Notes: generated from the letters alone by a model not told the origin. Numbered from the stretch's first letter, positions 17,262 to 26,142 are shown. The stretch is DNA of 64,000 bases from Tangfeifania diversioriginum (GCF_900141875.1 NZ_FQZE01000012.1:1-64000), one strand, 5' to 3'. A program made the numbers and translations.

Positions 17262-19450
17262 TTTTCGCCTCTTGAAACTGAAGTAATTCCTTTTACTTTT
17301 CTCATTTTATGCAGCAAAAACTCAAGGTGATCGAGGTTGTAAACCGATATTTTCAATATCCCCTCAAATTTTCCCTTGTCGGAGTCAATATTGATTGAAC
17401 GCAGCTGAGCGCCCGTATCTTTTGCAATAATATGCGAAATTTCTGAAACAATTCCTCTTTCGTCGGTACCCGAGAGGTAAAGGGTTGTGATAAACGCCCC
17501 GGGGCTTTCGGTGTTTTTCCACCTGGCTTTAATCACACGATAAGGGAAACGCTCTTTTAGCTGGGGTGCATTGGGGCAACTGTTGCGGTGAATTTTTATC
17601 CCTTGATTAATAGTTACAAACCCAAAAATGGAATCGCCAAAAACCGGGTTGCAGCAACGGGCTAGCTTGTAGTTCACATTTTTCAGGTGATTGTCTATAA
17701 TTAAATAGTCTTCTCCCCCATCGAAAGTTAAATCCTGCAGCTCTTTTTTGGGAAGAAGATCTTCCACTTTACGCCGTGTTGATTCCACTTCCGGCTTTTC
17801 AGTAATAATGGATTTAACCTCCAGCGGGTCAATTTTTCCTTCGGCCAGTGCGCAATAAAAATCGTTGGCAAGCTTAAAACCGTATTTTTTCAGCATTATC
17901 CGGATGGCTTCATCGTTCAAGTCGAGTTTCCAGTTTTTAAACTTGCGCAGCAACATTTCGCGGCCCTGTTCGGCTTGAATTTTCTTCTCCTCGTTCAAAC
18001 TTGCTTTTACACGGCTTTTGGCCTTGGTGGTAACCAAAAATTCGAGCCAGTCCATTTTGGGTTTCTGGTTGTTGGAAGTGTCGATGGAGACCAAATCGCC
18101 GTTTTTCAGTTTGTATTTCAGGGTAACTTTTCGCCCGTTCACCTTCCCCCCCATGCATTTATCGCCCAGGTGTGAATGAATTTCATAAGCAAAATCGAGC
18201 AGTGTAGAGCCCGACGGCATTTTCTTCAGATCGCCTTTTGGAGTAAAAACAAATGTTTCGTCGCTGTAAATATTAGTACTGAAATGGTCGATAAAATCCA
18301 CCACATTCAGTGACGGGTTTTCCAGAATTTCGCGAATTCCGGCCAGCCAGGAATCGAGTTCGGAGCTGTCTTTTCCGCCTTTGTAGCGCCAGTGTGCCGC
18401 CAGCCCTTTTTCTGCCACCTCGTCCATCCGTTTTGTACGAATCTGTACTTCAACCCAACGTCCCTGCGGCCCCATTACTGTGGCGTGCAACGACTCGTAT
18501 CCGTTCGATTTCGGGATGGTAATCCAGTCGCGCAGCCGCTCAGGATTGGCCTGGTATTGCTCGGTCACAACCGAATAAACGGTCCAGCAATCGGCTTTTT
18601 CATTTTCAAATTTCGAGTCAAGGATAATCCGGATAGCAAATAAATCCATTACTTCATCGAACGACACCTTTTTTTTCTGCATTTTATTCCAGATAGAAAA
18701 AATCGACTTGGTACGGGCTTTCATTGAAAATTTAAACCCGCGCTCCTGCAACGTTTTTTCCACCGGTTTAACAAACTCGGCCACAAATCCGGCGCGTTCA
18801 CTTTCGGTTTCTTTCAAACGGTCAACAACATATTTATACCCTTCCGGATTCCGGTATTTCAGAAACAAATCCTGCAACTCTGAATTGATGGCATATAATC
18901 CTAACCGGTGAGCCAGCGGTGCATACAGGTGGGATGTTTCGTTGGCCAGCCGGATTTGGGAGTTGGCATCATAAATGTGAAGGTTGCGCATTACCTGCAA
19001 CCGGTCGGCTGTTTTTATCAGAATAACGCGCACATCGCCGGCCAGTGCCAGCAGCAGTTTCCTGTAATTTTCAGCATGAAGCTCAACGGTATCGGTACCA
19101 AGCGCATTTATTTTTGCCATCCCCTCGAGAATGGAATAAACCACCTGGTCAAAACGCGATTCAATATCTTTCCGGTCAACTTTTTTATCGAGGCCGGCAT
19201 ACATGATGTTATGCAGCAATCCGGTAATGACAGAATCAGGCTCGAGGCCAATTTCTTCGGCAATAATTGTGGCCACATCCAGCGAGTGATTCAGAATATA
19301 TTCACCCGTGGCAAACTGCTTATCGCCAATAATTTCCCCGGTAAACCGGAAAGCCTCATCTAACCGCTGCATTTCAGACGCATCCCAGTTCATCCGGCAA
19401 AATTCCTTCAGATGTTCGTAGCGCGTGTAAACCTGTTCCGTTAATTCCAT
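17258..19450 (-). CDS. rsh: RelA/SpoT-family (p)ppGpp synthetase, hydrolase site degenerate
   Basis: A 730-residue multidomain alarmone enzyme: N-terminal HD-type domain (about 30-190), synthetase domain (about 230-350), TGS (about 385-450), zinc-finger-like/helical region with ARCCNPVFGD, and a C-terminal ACT domain. The synthetase motifs are intact (DLFAIRIIL, ITIPKSNGYESLHATVMGP, VEVQIRT). In the hydrolase domain the HD motif reads LLHN (Asp to Asn), and the following Glu-Asp pair of LLHDVVED is replaced (LLHNIMYAG), so hydrolysis is probably lost, as in E. coli RelA. The start codon is only about 30 bases from a composite palindromic repeat. It is co-transcribed with glycerate kinase. Confidence 0.93.
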   Translation of the reverse strand: MELTEQVYTRYEHLKEFCRMNWDASEMQRLDEAFRFTGEIIGDKQFATGEYILNHSLDVATIIAEEIGLEPDSVITGLLHNIMYAGLDKKVDRKDIESRFDQVVYSILEGMAKINALGTDTVELHAENYRKLLLALAGDVRVILIKTADRLQVMRNLHIYDANSQIRLANETSHLYAPLAHRLGLYAINSELQDLFLKYRNPEGYKYVVDRLKETESERAGFVAEFVKPVEKTLQERGFKFSMKARTKSIFSIWNKMQKKKVSFDEVMDLFAIRIILDSKFENEKADCWTVYSVVTEQYQANPERLRDWITIPKSNGYESLHATVMGPQGRWVEVQIRTKRMDEVAEKGLAAHWRYKGGKDSSELDSWLAGIREILENPSLNVVDFIDHFSTNIYSDETFVFTPKGDLKKMPSGSTLLDFAYEIHSHLGDKCMGGKVNGRKVTLKYKLKNGDLVSIDTSNNQKPKMDWLEFLVTTKAKSRVKASLNEEKKIQAEQGREMLLRKFKNWKLDLNDEAIRIMLKKYGFKLANDFYCALAEGKIDPLEVKSIITEKPEVESTRRKVEDLLPKKELQDLTFDGGEDYLIIDNHLKNVNYKLARCCNPVFGDSIFGFVTINQGIKIHRNSCPNAPQLKERFPYRVIKARWKNTESPGAFITTLYLSGTDERGIVSEISHIIAKDTGAQLRSINIDSDKGKFEGILKISVYNLDHLEFLLHKMRKVKGITSVSRGEK

Positions 19451-19480
19451 GGTTGCGTTCTAATTCTTTTCATCTTTTTC

Positions 19481-19643
19481 GACCCCCTAAATCCTCCCAT
19501 AGGGACAAGCCCGAAGGGGACTTTAGGATAGTGCTTTAAACTTATTTAGCATTTCATAGTTACAAACTTTCATTTTGGCACGCCCCCAATAATCATCTGT
19601 AAGATGATTGGCTCCTCTCCCTTGGAGAGGTTGGGAGAGGTCA
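19481..19643. repeat. Composite palindromic repeat, copy 1
   Basis: A unit of about 163 bases. It starts GACCCCCTAAATC, then a G-rich partner (GAAGGGGACTT), a spacer with GTGCTTTAAAC, an ATCATC/GATGAT palindrome (AATAATCATC to GATGATTGGCT), a CTCCTCTCC/GGAGAGG hairpin, and the end GGGAGAGGTCA. The outer ends (GACC and GGTCA) are inverted. It lies immediately upstream of the RelA/SpoT start codon, and its final TCA is the stop codon of the DUF559 gene. Confidence 0.85.
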
Positions 19644-20048
19644 GGGCTCCTTCAATTCTTCAACATTCTTTTCTATAATCTCAATTACTTGTTCAATATC
19701 ATCTTCAACTTCCTCATTTGTAAATCTTAGAACTTTATATCCTAACAATTCAAGCCTGCGCGTTCTTTCGGCATCTTCTTTCTTTTGCTTTAAATGAATT
19801 TTTCCGTCAACTTCAACAATCAATTTTATTGACAATGCAACAAAATCAGGAATATAAAATTCAATAATATGTTGCCGCCGAAATTTAACGCCCAATTTCT
19901 TATTCCGTAAATAATGCCATAATTTGATTTCCGCAGGAGTCATATTTTGCTTCAACCTGTTTCTTTCATATTTATAGGTTGGATAAAAGCTTTTGCTGGC
20001 AGTTAACCAACGGGGTTTTTTGGATTTATCTTCCGGATTTTGGTTCAT
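19641..20048 (-). CDS. DUF559 (Vsr-like) putative endonuclease inside a repeat cluster
   Basis: A 135-residue protein with the DUF559 fold of the very-short-patch-repair/restriction-endonuclease-like superfamily. The family motifs are visible: NMTPAEIKLWHYLRN, GVKFRRQHIIEFYIPDFVA, LIVEVDGKIH and LELLGYKVLRFTNEEV. The D of PDF and the ExD of VEVDG are the expected metal-binding residues, and all are present. A basic N-terminal tail of about 30 residues precedes the domain. The TGA stop is formed by the terminal GGTCA of repeat copy 1, and another repeat begins 31 bases before the start codon, so the gene sits exactly between two repeats. Nuclease activity and a link to repeat movement are inference. 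Confidence 0.8.
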   Translation of the reverse strand: MNQNPEDKSKKPRWLTASKSFYPTYKYERNRLKQNMTPAEIKLWHYLRNKKLGVKFRRQHIIEFYIPDFVALSIKLIVEVDGKIHLKQKKEDAERTRRLELLGYKVLRFTNEEVEDDIEQVIEIIEKNVEELKEP

Positions 20049-20078
20049 CTCTAATTCTTTGCAAGTTCTTTTTGCCCC

Positions 20079-20183
20079 GACCCCCTATATCCTCCCATAG
20101 GGAAAGGCCTGAAGGGGGACCTGGGACAGTGCTTAATGTTTATACAGCATTTCAAAGTTACGAACTTTCTTTTTGGTACTTCC
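20079..20183. repeat. Composite palindromic repeat, copy 2 (5' half only)
   Basis: This copy has the GACCCCC start, the GAAGGGGGACC partner and the central AAAGTTACGAACTTT palindrome, then stops where the next copy starts, so the ATCATC and GGAGAGG hairpins are missing. The central palindrome read on the minus strand holds TAACTTTG (20153-20160), a -7-like box pointing at the DUF559 gene. Confidence 0.8.
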
Positions 20184-20355
20184 TGACCCCCTAAATCCCC
20201 CAAAGGGGGACCTGGGGCGGTACTTTAAGATTGTGAAGCGTTTCTAATTTGCAAACATCTGTTTTTGCACTTCCCCAATAATCATCCGAAGGATGATTGG
20301 CTCCTCTCTGCCAAAGGCATCCCTTACGGAGCTTTGGAGAGGTTGGGAGAGGTCA
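20184..20355. repeat. Composite palindromic repeat, copy 3 (full)
   Basis: A full unit from TGACCCCCTAAATC to GGGAGAGGTCA. The GGAGAGG hairpin is enlarged by about 25 bases (GCCAAAGG ... CTTTGG), with the pairing kept. It is head-to-tail with copies 2 and 4. Confidence 0.85.
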
Positions 20356-20370
20356 GATTTCTTCACTTCC

Positions 20371-20527
20371 TGACCCCCTAAATCCCCCGAAGGGGGACCA
20401 GGGACCGTGCTTTAAATCTTGTGCAACATTTCAAAGTTACGAACTTTTAATTTAACACTTCCTCAATAATCATTCGCAGAATGATTAGCTCCTCACCGCC
20501 AGCTTATGGTGAGGTTGGGAGAGATCA
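20371..20527. repeat. Composite palindromic repeat, copy 4 (full)
   Basis: A full unit 15 bases after copy 3, separated by the spacer CTTCACTTCC that also occurs before copy 6. Its last hairpin is CTCACCGCCAGC/TTATGGTGAG, different in bases from the other copies but still paired. It abuts the ferritin terminator. Confidence 0.85.
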
Positions 20528-20529
20528 AA

Positions 20530-20553
20530 AAAGGCTGCTCAATGGCAGCCTTT
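20530..20553 (-). terminator. Ferritin gene terminator
   Basis: AAAGGCTGC (20530-20538) pairs with GCAGCCTTT (20545-20553). On the minus strand it is followed by a run of T, directly after the ferritin stop codon. Confidence 0.8.
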
Positions 20554-20578
20554 CACATATCTTTGTTTCGATAAATCT

Positions 20579-21094
20579 TTATTCTGCTGCCTGAGTTTCG
20601 TCAACAAAAGTGCGCTGGCGCAATTCGCGGTCGAGCATAAAAATACCATTTCCTTTTCCTTCAATTAACTTCAGGTTATCGAGAATTTCAGTTACGTTGG
20701 CTTCCTCTTCCACCTGCTCGTCAACAAACCATTGCAGAAAGCTGTGCGTGGCATGGTCGCGTTCCTCGGCAGCAATGTCAACGAGGTTGTCAATCATAGC
20801 TGTTACTTTTTGCTCGTGCTCCAGTGTTTTTTCCACCACGTCAATCACGCTGTCAAATTCGGTGGGCATCTGTTCTATTGCTTTCAGTTTTACCCTGCCG
20901 CTGCGTTCGTTCACATAGTTAAAAATTTTGTTGGCATGGGTCAGCTCTTCCTGGTATTGTACATACATCCAGTTGGCAAAACCGGGCAGCCCTTTTTCTT
21001 CGAACCAGGCCGACATCGACAGGTACATCAGGGCCGAGTATTGTTCCGCGTTAATCTGATCGTTCAATGCATTTAACATTTTTTCTTTTAACAT
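20579..21094 (-). CDS. ftnA: Ferritin (non-haem, FtnA type)
   Basis: Iron-storage protein of 171 residues that oxidises Fe(II) and stores it in a 24-mer shell. The four-helix bundle is clear. Ferroxidase-site residues fall in QINAEQYSALMYL (Glu), QEELTHANK (Glu and His) and the later EHEQKVTAMID helix. The C-terminal extension LRQRTFVDETQAAE is longer than in E. coli FtnA. It is a single gene with its own terminator. No Fur-like box was recognised upstream. Confidence in the family is high. Confidence 0.95.
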   Translation of the reverse strand: MLKEKMLNALNDQINAEQYSALMYLSMSAWFEEKGLPGFANWMYVQYQEELTHANKIFNYVNERSGRVKLKAIEQMPTEFDSVIDVVEKTLEHEQKVTAMIDNLVDIAAEERDHATHSFLQWFVDEQVEEEANVTEILDNLKLIEGKGNGIFMLDRELRQRTFVDETQAAE

Positions 21095-21150
21095 AGCTGT
21101 AACATTTTTTATTTTGGTTTAAAAGTATGAAATAATGAACATATACAAAA

Positions 21151-21178
21151 AAGAAAGGTTCAGATTTGAACCTTTCTT
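21151..21178 (-). terminator. Probable terminator of the cohesin-protein run
   Basis: A perfect 12-bp stem (AAGAAAGGTTCA, 21151-21162, with TGAACCTTTCTT, 21167-21178) and a 4-base loop, followed on the minus strand by TTTTT. It lies about 205 bases after the stop of the last T9SS gene and also upstream of ferritin, so a leader role for ferritin cannot be excluded. Confidence 0.6.
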
Positions 21179-21384
21179 AAAATAACATTATTTCGGCACT
21201 ATTAAAAAATAGTGGTGGTCAATTTATTCAACCGCATGTCATATTTCAGCCAGGACAAGGCAAGTATAATAAACTTATTCTCGTCTATTCCACTATTCCA
21301 CATTCCAACTCCTGCGCAGGCAATGTAAATATAGCAGATGTTAGGCCTCTTATTTCAGGTGTGTGTCACAACAACTAACCTTTG

Positions 21385-23151
21385 CTATTCATTATTATAA
21401 ATTACTTTACCGCTGTAAACTTCGTCCCCAAAAATCATTCTGTATAAATATACAGTATTTTTCATGTTTTTAGGTTTGAAGTCTGCATTATAAATTACTC
21501 CTCCTTCAACATTTTGTTCAAATATTGTACTCACTAATCGGCCTTTCATGTCAAAGATATCTACACGAGCATAGGCTGACTCATTTGGAGTAAATTCAAT
21601 TCTTAATCTTTCAGAGAAAGGGTTCGGATAGACATTTATAGCCATTAATTCTTTTTCAGCAATAATTTGTTGGTCAGCTGACACAACAACAGATTTGCTT
21701 TGTTTTGAATGTATAACTATTGATCCGAAGATATTGGTTGTTATAAGATTATCGTAAATAATCTCATCATCATTGTTCTTATCCCAAATTTTTATTTTGA
21801 ATTTATCATACCCCAGTCTTGCTCCGTCAGTAACCGTAATTAAAAACCCATAATTACCAGATCCATTAATAGTACCGGTTCCCTGAAATTGTGCATGTGT
21901 GTTATCTGTAATTACTAACCATTCAAAAGCAGTGCCTGAAAAGTTTAAACCAGCACCAGGAATCTGAAATTGAACATGACCACTTGGTACTGATCTGCCT
22001 TTTTGATATTTAACTACAAAACCAAAAATAGCTTTTTGCAATATTCGAGATAAATAGAAATGAGTTTTAATCAATTTGTTCATTTTTTTCATTCTATGCT
22101 TAAATCCAAAACTATTAAAAACTGGTAAGCGCCAACTAGCTACAAAAGCTCCCGGAGGTGAAAAGAGCAATCCTCCGCCGGTGACAAAACCACCATTAGG
22201 ATCGCAAACTACAATATATTCATAAATTTTGTTTAAAGTATTTCCACAAATATCGGTAAGATTAACTTCTATTGTATAAACACCGGGAGAATTATAAAAA
22301 TGACTTTGAATAACGTACCCGCTATCTACATCCGATAAATTTGAAAAAGATTCATCTCCCCAGTCAACTTGAATATCTACAGGATAATCAGATGAAAAAC
22401 CAACCATTAATTCAATACTTGAACCTGTTTCAACCGGGAAATCAGATGAAACATTCAATGAATCAACTTGAAATGTTTCTGGTTCCGGCTGGGGCACAAC
22501 GATTGATATTTCATCTTCACAACCATTTGCATCAATCACTTTGAAATTATGAGAACCTGCCGAAACAAGAAATTCCCCAGTTCCTGAGTAAGGAGGAACT
22601 CCTCCGGCAGCAGTAACAAAAACTGTTGTTACACTGTTTTCGCATAAAAGAGGTTCAAAATGTGCATCTGCTTCAAGTTTCGCCGGAATAACAATTGATC
22701 CACCAATCAAAAAATTTGCCGGGTAAACAGGCACACCCCCGGCACCGGCAATTTCGCAGTTTCCTGTATTGGGAATATCCAACCATTCCATATTCGTAGA
22801 ACTGGGACCAGTGCCAATTACTTTAAATCGCACTTCAAATAATACTTCACCATCAGCTAAATTAATTTCATCACCAAAAAAGGCCAGTGCGAAATGTCCG
22901 TTTTCTCCATTACTAATTGCACTTGAAATAGAAGAATTTAAAGACACATCCTCATATTCCAGCTTTGTATAATCGTAATCAAATTTTAAAGATATGGCAC
23001 CTACATTTGAAAAATTTTTAACCACAACCGGAATTACAATTCTGTTACAATCGATATAATGGGCATTATCCAATAACACCTCATGATTGAGTGACCAGGC
23101 ATTAACAGAAATAATTACCAGAAGAAAAAAATTAATCAATTGTTTTTTCAT
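21385..23151 (-). CDS. T9SS-secreted protein with cohesin-like, SprB-like and post-COAP-1-like domains
   Basis: A 588-residue surface protein. I chose the ATG at 23151 over a GTG two codons upstream. After a signal peptide (to about residue 20) come a cohesin-like domain (about 25-150; VVKNFSNVGAISLKFDYDY, then GNCEIAGAGGVPVY), a SprB-like repeat (about 160-225; GGVPPYSGTGEF, VIDANGCEDEI), a PKD-like domain (about 240-320), and a domain starting TGGGLLFSPPGAFVA that resembles post-COAP-1. That last domain is interrupted near residues 340-372 by a basic stretch. The C-terminus (VYPNPFSERLRIEF) is a T9SS type A sorting domain. It starts nine bases after the previous gene and is surely in the same operon. 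Confidence 0.82.
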   Translation of the reverse strand: MKKQLINFFLLVIISVNAWSLNHEVLLDNAHYIDCNRIVIPVVVKNFSNVGAISLKFDYDYTKLEYEDVSLNSSISSAISNGENGHFALAFFGDEINLADGEVLFEVRFKVIGTGPSSTNMEWLDIPNTGNCEIAGAGGVPVYPANFLIGGSIVIPAKLEADAHFEPLLCENSVTTVFVTAAGGVPPYSGTGEFLVSAGSHNFKVIDANGCEDEISIVVPQPEPETFQVDSLNVSSDFPVETGSSIELMVGFSSDYPVDIQVDWGDESFSNLSDVDSGYVIQSHFYNSPGVYTIEVNLTDICGNTLNKIYEYIVVCDPNGGFVTGGGLLFSPPGAFVASWRLPVFNSFGFKHRMKKMNKLIKTHFYLSRILQKAIFGFVVKYQKGRSVPSGHVQFQIPGAGLNFSGTAFEWLVITDNTHAQFQGTGTINGSGNYGFLITVTDGARLGYDKFKIKIWDKNNDDEIIYDNLITTNIFGSIVIHSKQSKSVVVSADQQIIAEKELMAINVYPNPFSERLRIEFTPNESAYARVDIFDMKGRLVSTIFEQNVEGGVIYNADFKPKNMKNTVYLYRMIFGDEVYSGKVIYNNE

Positions 23152-23160
23152 TGGCACAAA

Positions 23161-26013
23161 TTATTGAAATAAAGGAATTTTAAAGGACTGAGTTTTATTT
23201 CTCTCCAAGTCCTGAATATGCAGCAAATATATTCCGGGATCAAAAGCAGACAGTTGAATTTTATTATAATTCCCCTGGATTAAATTTTCATTTTTTATCA
23301 ATCGCCCTTTCAGATCATACAGTTTGGCTATTGTTTTTCCACTTACATTTCCATCAACAACGATTTGCTCATTTCTGTTAAAAAATACTTTTAAATCATT
23401 TTCAGTGTATATCAATTCTGCATCTGTTGCCACATACTTTACATGCAACACAAAACGATCTTCACTGCTGAAATCAGCTTCAATTTCAACAGTATAGTTA
23501 CCCTCAGTCAAATCAGTAAGCATTTCGTTTTGGGTATCCTCCAAGATAACTTCAGCACTGTTTGGCATGTTGGTTAAATCGGCAGAAAAAACAACCTCAC
23601 CTCCGATTTCAAATTCAAGTCCTATCGGAATTATCGTCTCGGAATACTCAACTATTGGAAGGGCCTGAATGGCAAAAGGAACATCATTTTCACCTGCCAT
23701 CAGCGTATAAACAGTCAAATCCGTTGTGCCTGAAAACAGTGCAGCATCATAAGTAGGATCGAGGCCAGTTGTCATTCCATCTAAAAAGGAGAGTAAAGTT
23801 GAAAAATCCGTTTCACCCGATGATGCATTCAAACGGACAAAATGATTACCCTCGCTTGCTGATTTTTGTTGCAACAACGGATTGTGCGCCTGCATTCCAG
23901 AATTAAAACCTACAGACGATTCTCCTGAATTCATTTTCACAAAAAATGCCTGTCCCTGCTGAATATCCATTGGTGCTGATGCATTTGAAATAACTTTAAA
24001 TTCCCCGGCATATCCGTTTGATTCGTCCGGCTCATTCCACATATAAATGGCACCGTAAGCAGGATCGAGTTTTTCAGCATTCTCACTTAAAAAATCCGAT
24101 TCATTTTCAGTTGCAGAATTTATACGAATTGCAGATGTATACGGATTGCCAATAAAATTCCATTTTTCAGCAGCAACCGCAATATTTTGGTCACCTGTTT
24201 GAACGTTTCCTGAAAATTCTACCTGATTGCTGTCAGACAAAAGCATAAAATATCCTTTACCGGTTTCTATATTGCCGGAAGCTGAAGTCGTGAAATTATT
24301 GTTCCAGCTTTCAGAAGAAGCATCAAAATCTGTAATAGATCTTTCCGTACCATTTGCAAAGCCAATTCCTGTATTTGTGGTTAAAAAATCAGCAATACCC
24401 TGACCATTTAATGGGGGTGCAATCATTTGCCAGGTATTGGGTTCAATAAATTTTTGGGCTTTTGCAATGCCCGAAACTGATGATGCCAGCAGTGAACCGG
24501 TTCCTGTTTCGTCTGAATTTATTATCAATCTTTTGTCAGAACCAATATCAGTTGTTCCATAAACCGTTAACTTCCCCGATGGTGGAACCGATAAGGTAGC
24601 CGATGGGTGAATCCTGAGGTTGTTAATATTTGACAATAAGTCATCAGGGATAGTTGCATCTCCTTCCCAAACCGATGTATTTACAACTTTTGTCCAGTCC
24701 AATCCAAGAATCTGGCTCCATCCGGCTGCCGAAAAAATCCGGCCAACAAAAATGTCGGTCAGGTTTTCTGATGCGTATCCATTTGTAATAGCATAGGAAG
24801 AAAACCACGGCGCAGCGGAAAGTTTGTAAAGCTGGTTGCCGTTCATTAAATCTTGATCGAAACTGATGCCGGCAACTCCTGTGTTTGAAATAATCAACGC
24901 TTTGATACTGACCAGCGTTTTATACTCGGTGGAAACTTCAGCAAAATCATTATTGGTGGCCCCGAGGTTTTGTGCAGACTCATCGCCATTAAAATTTATT
25001 TCTGCTGAATTGCCCGAGACAGTAAAATCAACGGTATATTTTGAATTGCCAAGTGAGTTGTTTCCCTGGAAAAGCATTCCGGGTGTTGCCGACCAGTTTG
25101 TTTCGGTTGCACTTATTGTTGTACTTTTAAAATCGATGTTTATCCGGCTTTTCCACAACCATGTTTCCGAAACATCTGCTTTTACCTGGATATCGAATTT
25201 TAAAAAGTTTTTTGTGCCTTCGTTAATAATAGCCGGGTTTGCAAGCCTGAAGCTAAGTACGGCATCGCCAACCGAAATAACATTTACTTCCATCGGTTCT
25301 GATTCTTCACTTAGCAAACCTTCTTCATTTATAGTTTGAACCGTGTATGAACCGGTTTCAGTTACCACAATGCTTTTTGTTGTATCTCCGGTTGACCAGA
25401 GGTAACCGTTGCCTGTGCTCGAAGTTAAGGTAACTTCCTCTCCTTCATAAAATGTAGTAGGTCCATCTGTAGTAATTATAGGTTTGGGGAGTTCTTCCTC
25501 CGAAACAATCCCGTTGTTGTAGTGATCCGATGTTGGCATATCATCCAACACACTTGCACCAGGATCGGTAAACTCACACGACGGTCCGTTTTCAAACCAA
25601 TTTAACTGTGCCGGTCCTTTTTGAAAAGTAAATACGTATTCTACCAGTGTGCTCCCATCTTCCAGTGTTACTCCTTCATTTCCTGATTTAAACCAACTCA
25701 CTGTCAATCGGTGAACTCCGTCACCTAAATCAATGTCGCCAATATCAAAAGTTCCACCAAGAGAGGAATTCTGAGTACCCGATACAAACTGAATTTCATC
25801 GTAATTGTAATCGAGCGTTAAAGTAAACCCTCCAATGCTATCGAAGTCAGACACCGTTACAGGCACTGTAACCTGCTCTCCCGGTTCGGCATTAAACACA
25901 TTACCCATAGTAATAACCGGCGCATTTGCTCCCTGCACATTAAATGAAAGAACTAAAAATACTCCCACAAAAAGGAAATAGTTTAATACCTGTAAGTTTC
26001 TTGTAAATTTCAT
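23161..26013 (-). CDS. T9SS-secreted protein with N-terminal cohesin-like domain
   Basis: A 950-residue exported protein. A signal peptide (about 1-28) is followed by a cohesin-like domain (about 32-165; GEQVTVPVTVSDFDSIGGF, then SCEFTDPGASV), an Ig/PKD-like domain (about 175-240; FYEGEEVTLTSSTGNGY, LWSTGDTTKS), and a long beta-rich region (about 245-860) of the kind found in large Bacteroidetes T9SS proteins, with a GKGYFMLL/AFFVKMNSGES pattern. The last ~80 residues, ending in DPGIYLLHIQDLE and SFKIPLF, are a type A sorting domain. No catalytic motif was found. It sits 9 bases upstream of the next gene and 179 bases after the previous one. Confidence 0.8.
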   Translation of the reverse strand: MKFTRNLQVLNYFLFVGVFLVLSFNVQGANAPVITMGNVFNAEPGEQVTVPVTVSDFDSIGGFTLTLDYNYDEIQFVSGTQNSSLGGTFDIGDIDLGDGVHRLTVSWFKSGNEGVTLEDGSTLVEYVFTFQKGPAQLNWFENGPSCEFTDPGASVLDDMPTSDHYNNGIVSEEELPKPIITTDGPTTFYEGEEVTLTSSTGNGYLWSTGDTTKSIVVTETGSYTVQTINEEGLLSEESEPMEVNVISVGDAVLSFRLANPAIINEGTKNFLKFDIQVKADVSETWLWKSRINIDFKSTTISATETNWSATPGMLFQGNNSLGNSKYTVDFTVSGNSAEINFNGDESAQNLGATNNDFAEVSTEYKTLVSIKALIISNTGVAGISFDQDLMNGNQLYKLSAAPWFSSYAITNGYASENLTDIFVGRIFSAAGWSQILGLDWTKVVNTSVWEGDATIPDDLLSNINNLRIHPSATLSVPPSGKLTVYGTTDIGSDKRLIINSDETGTGSLLASSVSGIAKAQKFIEPNTWQMIAPPLNGQGIADFLTTNTGIGFANGTERSITDFDASSESWNNNFTTSASGNIETGKGYFMLLSDSNQVEFSGNVQTGDQNIAVAAEKWNFIGNPYTSAIRINSATENESDFLSENAEKLDPAYGAIYMWNEPDESNGYAGEFKVISNASAPMDIQQGQAFFVKMNSGESSVGFNSGMQAHNPLLQQKSASEGNHFVRLNASSGETDFSTLLSFLDGMTTGLDPTYDAALFSGTTDLTVYTLMAGENDVPFAIQALPIVEYSETIIPIGLEFEIGGEVVFSADLTNMPNSAEVILEDTQNEMLTDLTEGNYTVEIEADFSSEDRFVLHVKYVATDAELIYTENDLKVFFNRNEQIVVDGNVSGKTIAKLYDLKGRLIKNENLIQGNYNKIQLSAFDPGIYLLHIQDLERNKTQSFKIPLFQ

Positions 26014-26142
26014 TTTGATAGTTTTTCTTCTGTATTTTTCTCGTGTTTATTAGACCTTTAGGATTTTTCGGACTCAATTTATTATTTGTTTTTTACAATA
26101 TAAAATTTTTATACTAAAAAATACCAAACCTATGTTTTTAAA

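Noticed and set aside
20079-20527. Head-to-tail repeats as a CRISPR array
   Set aside because: The units are about 165 bases, internally palindromic, with no regular short repeat-spacer pattern, and no cas gene is near.
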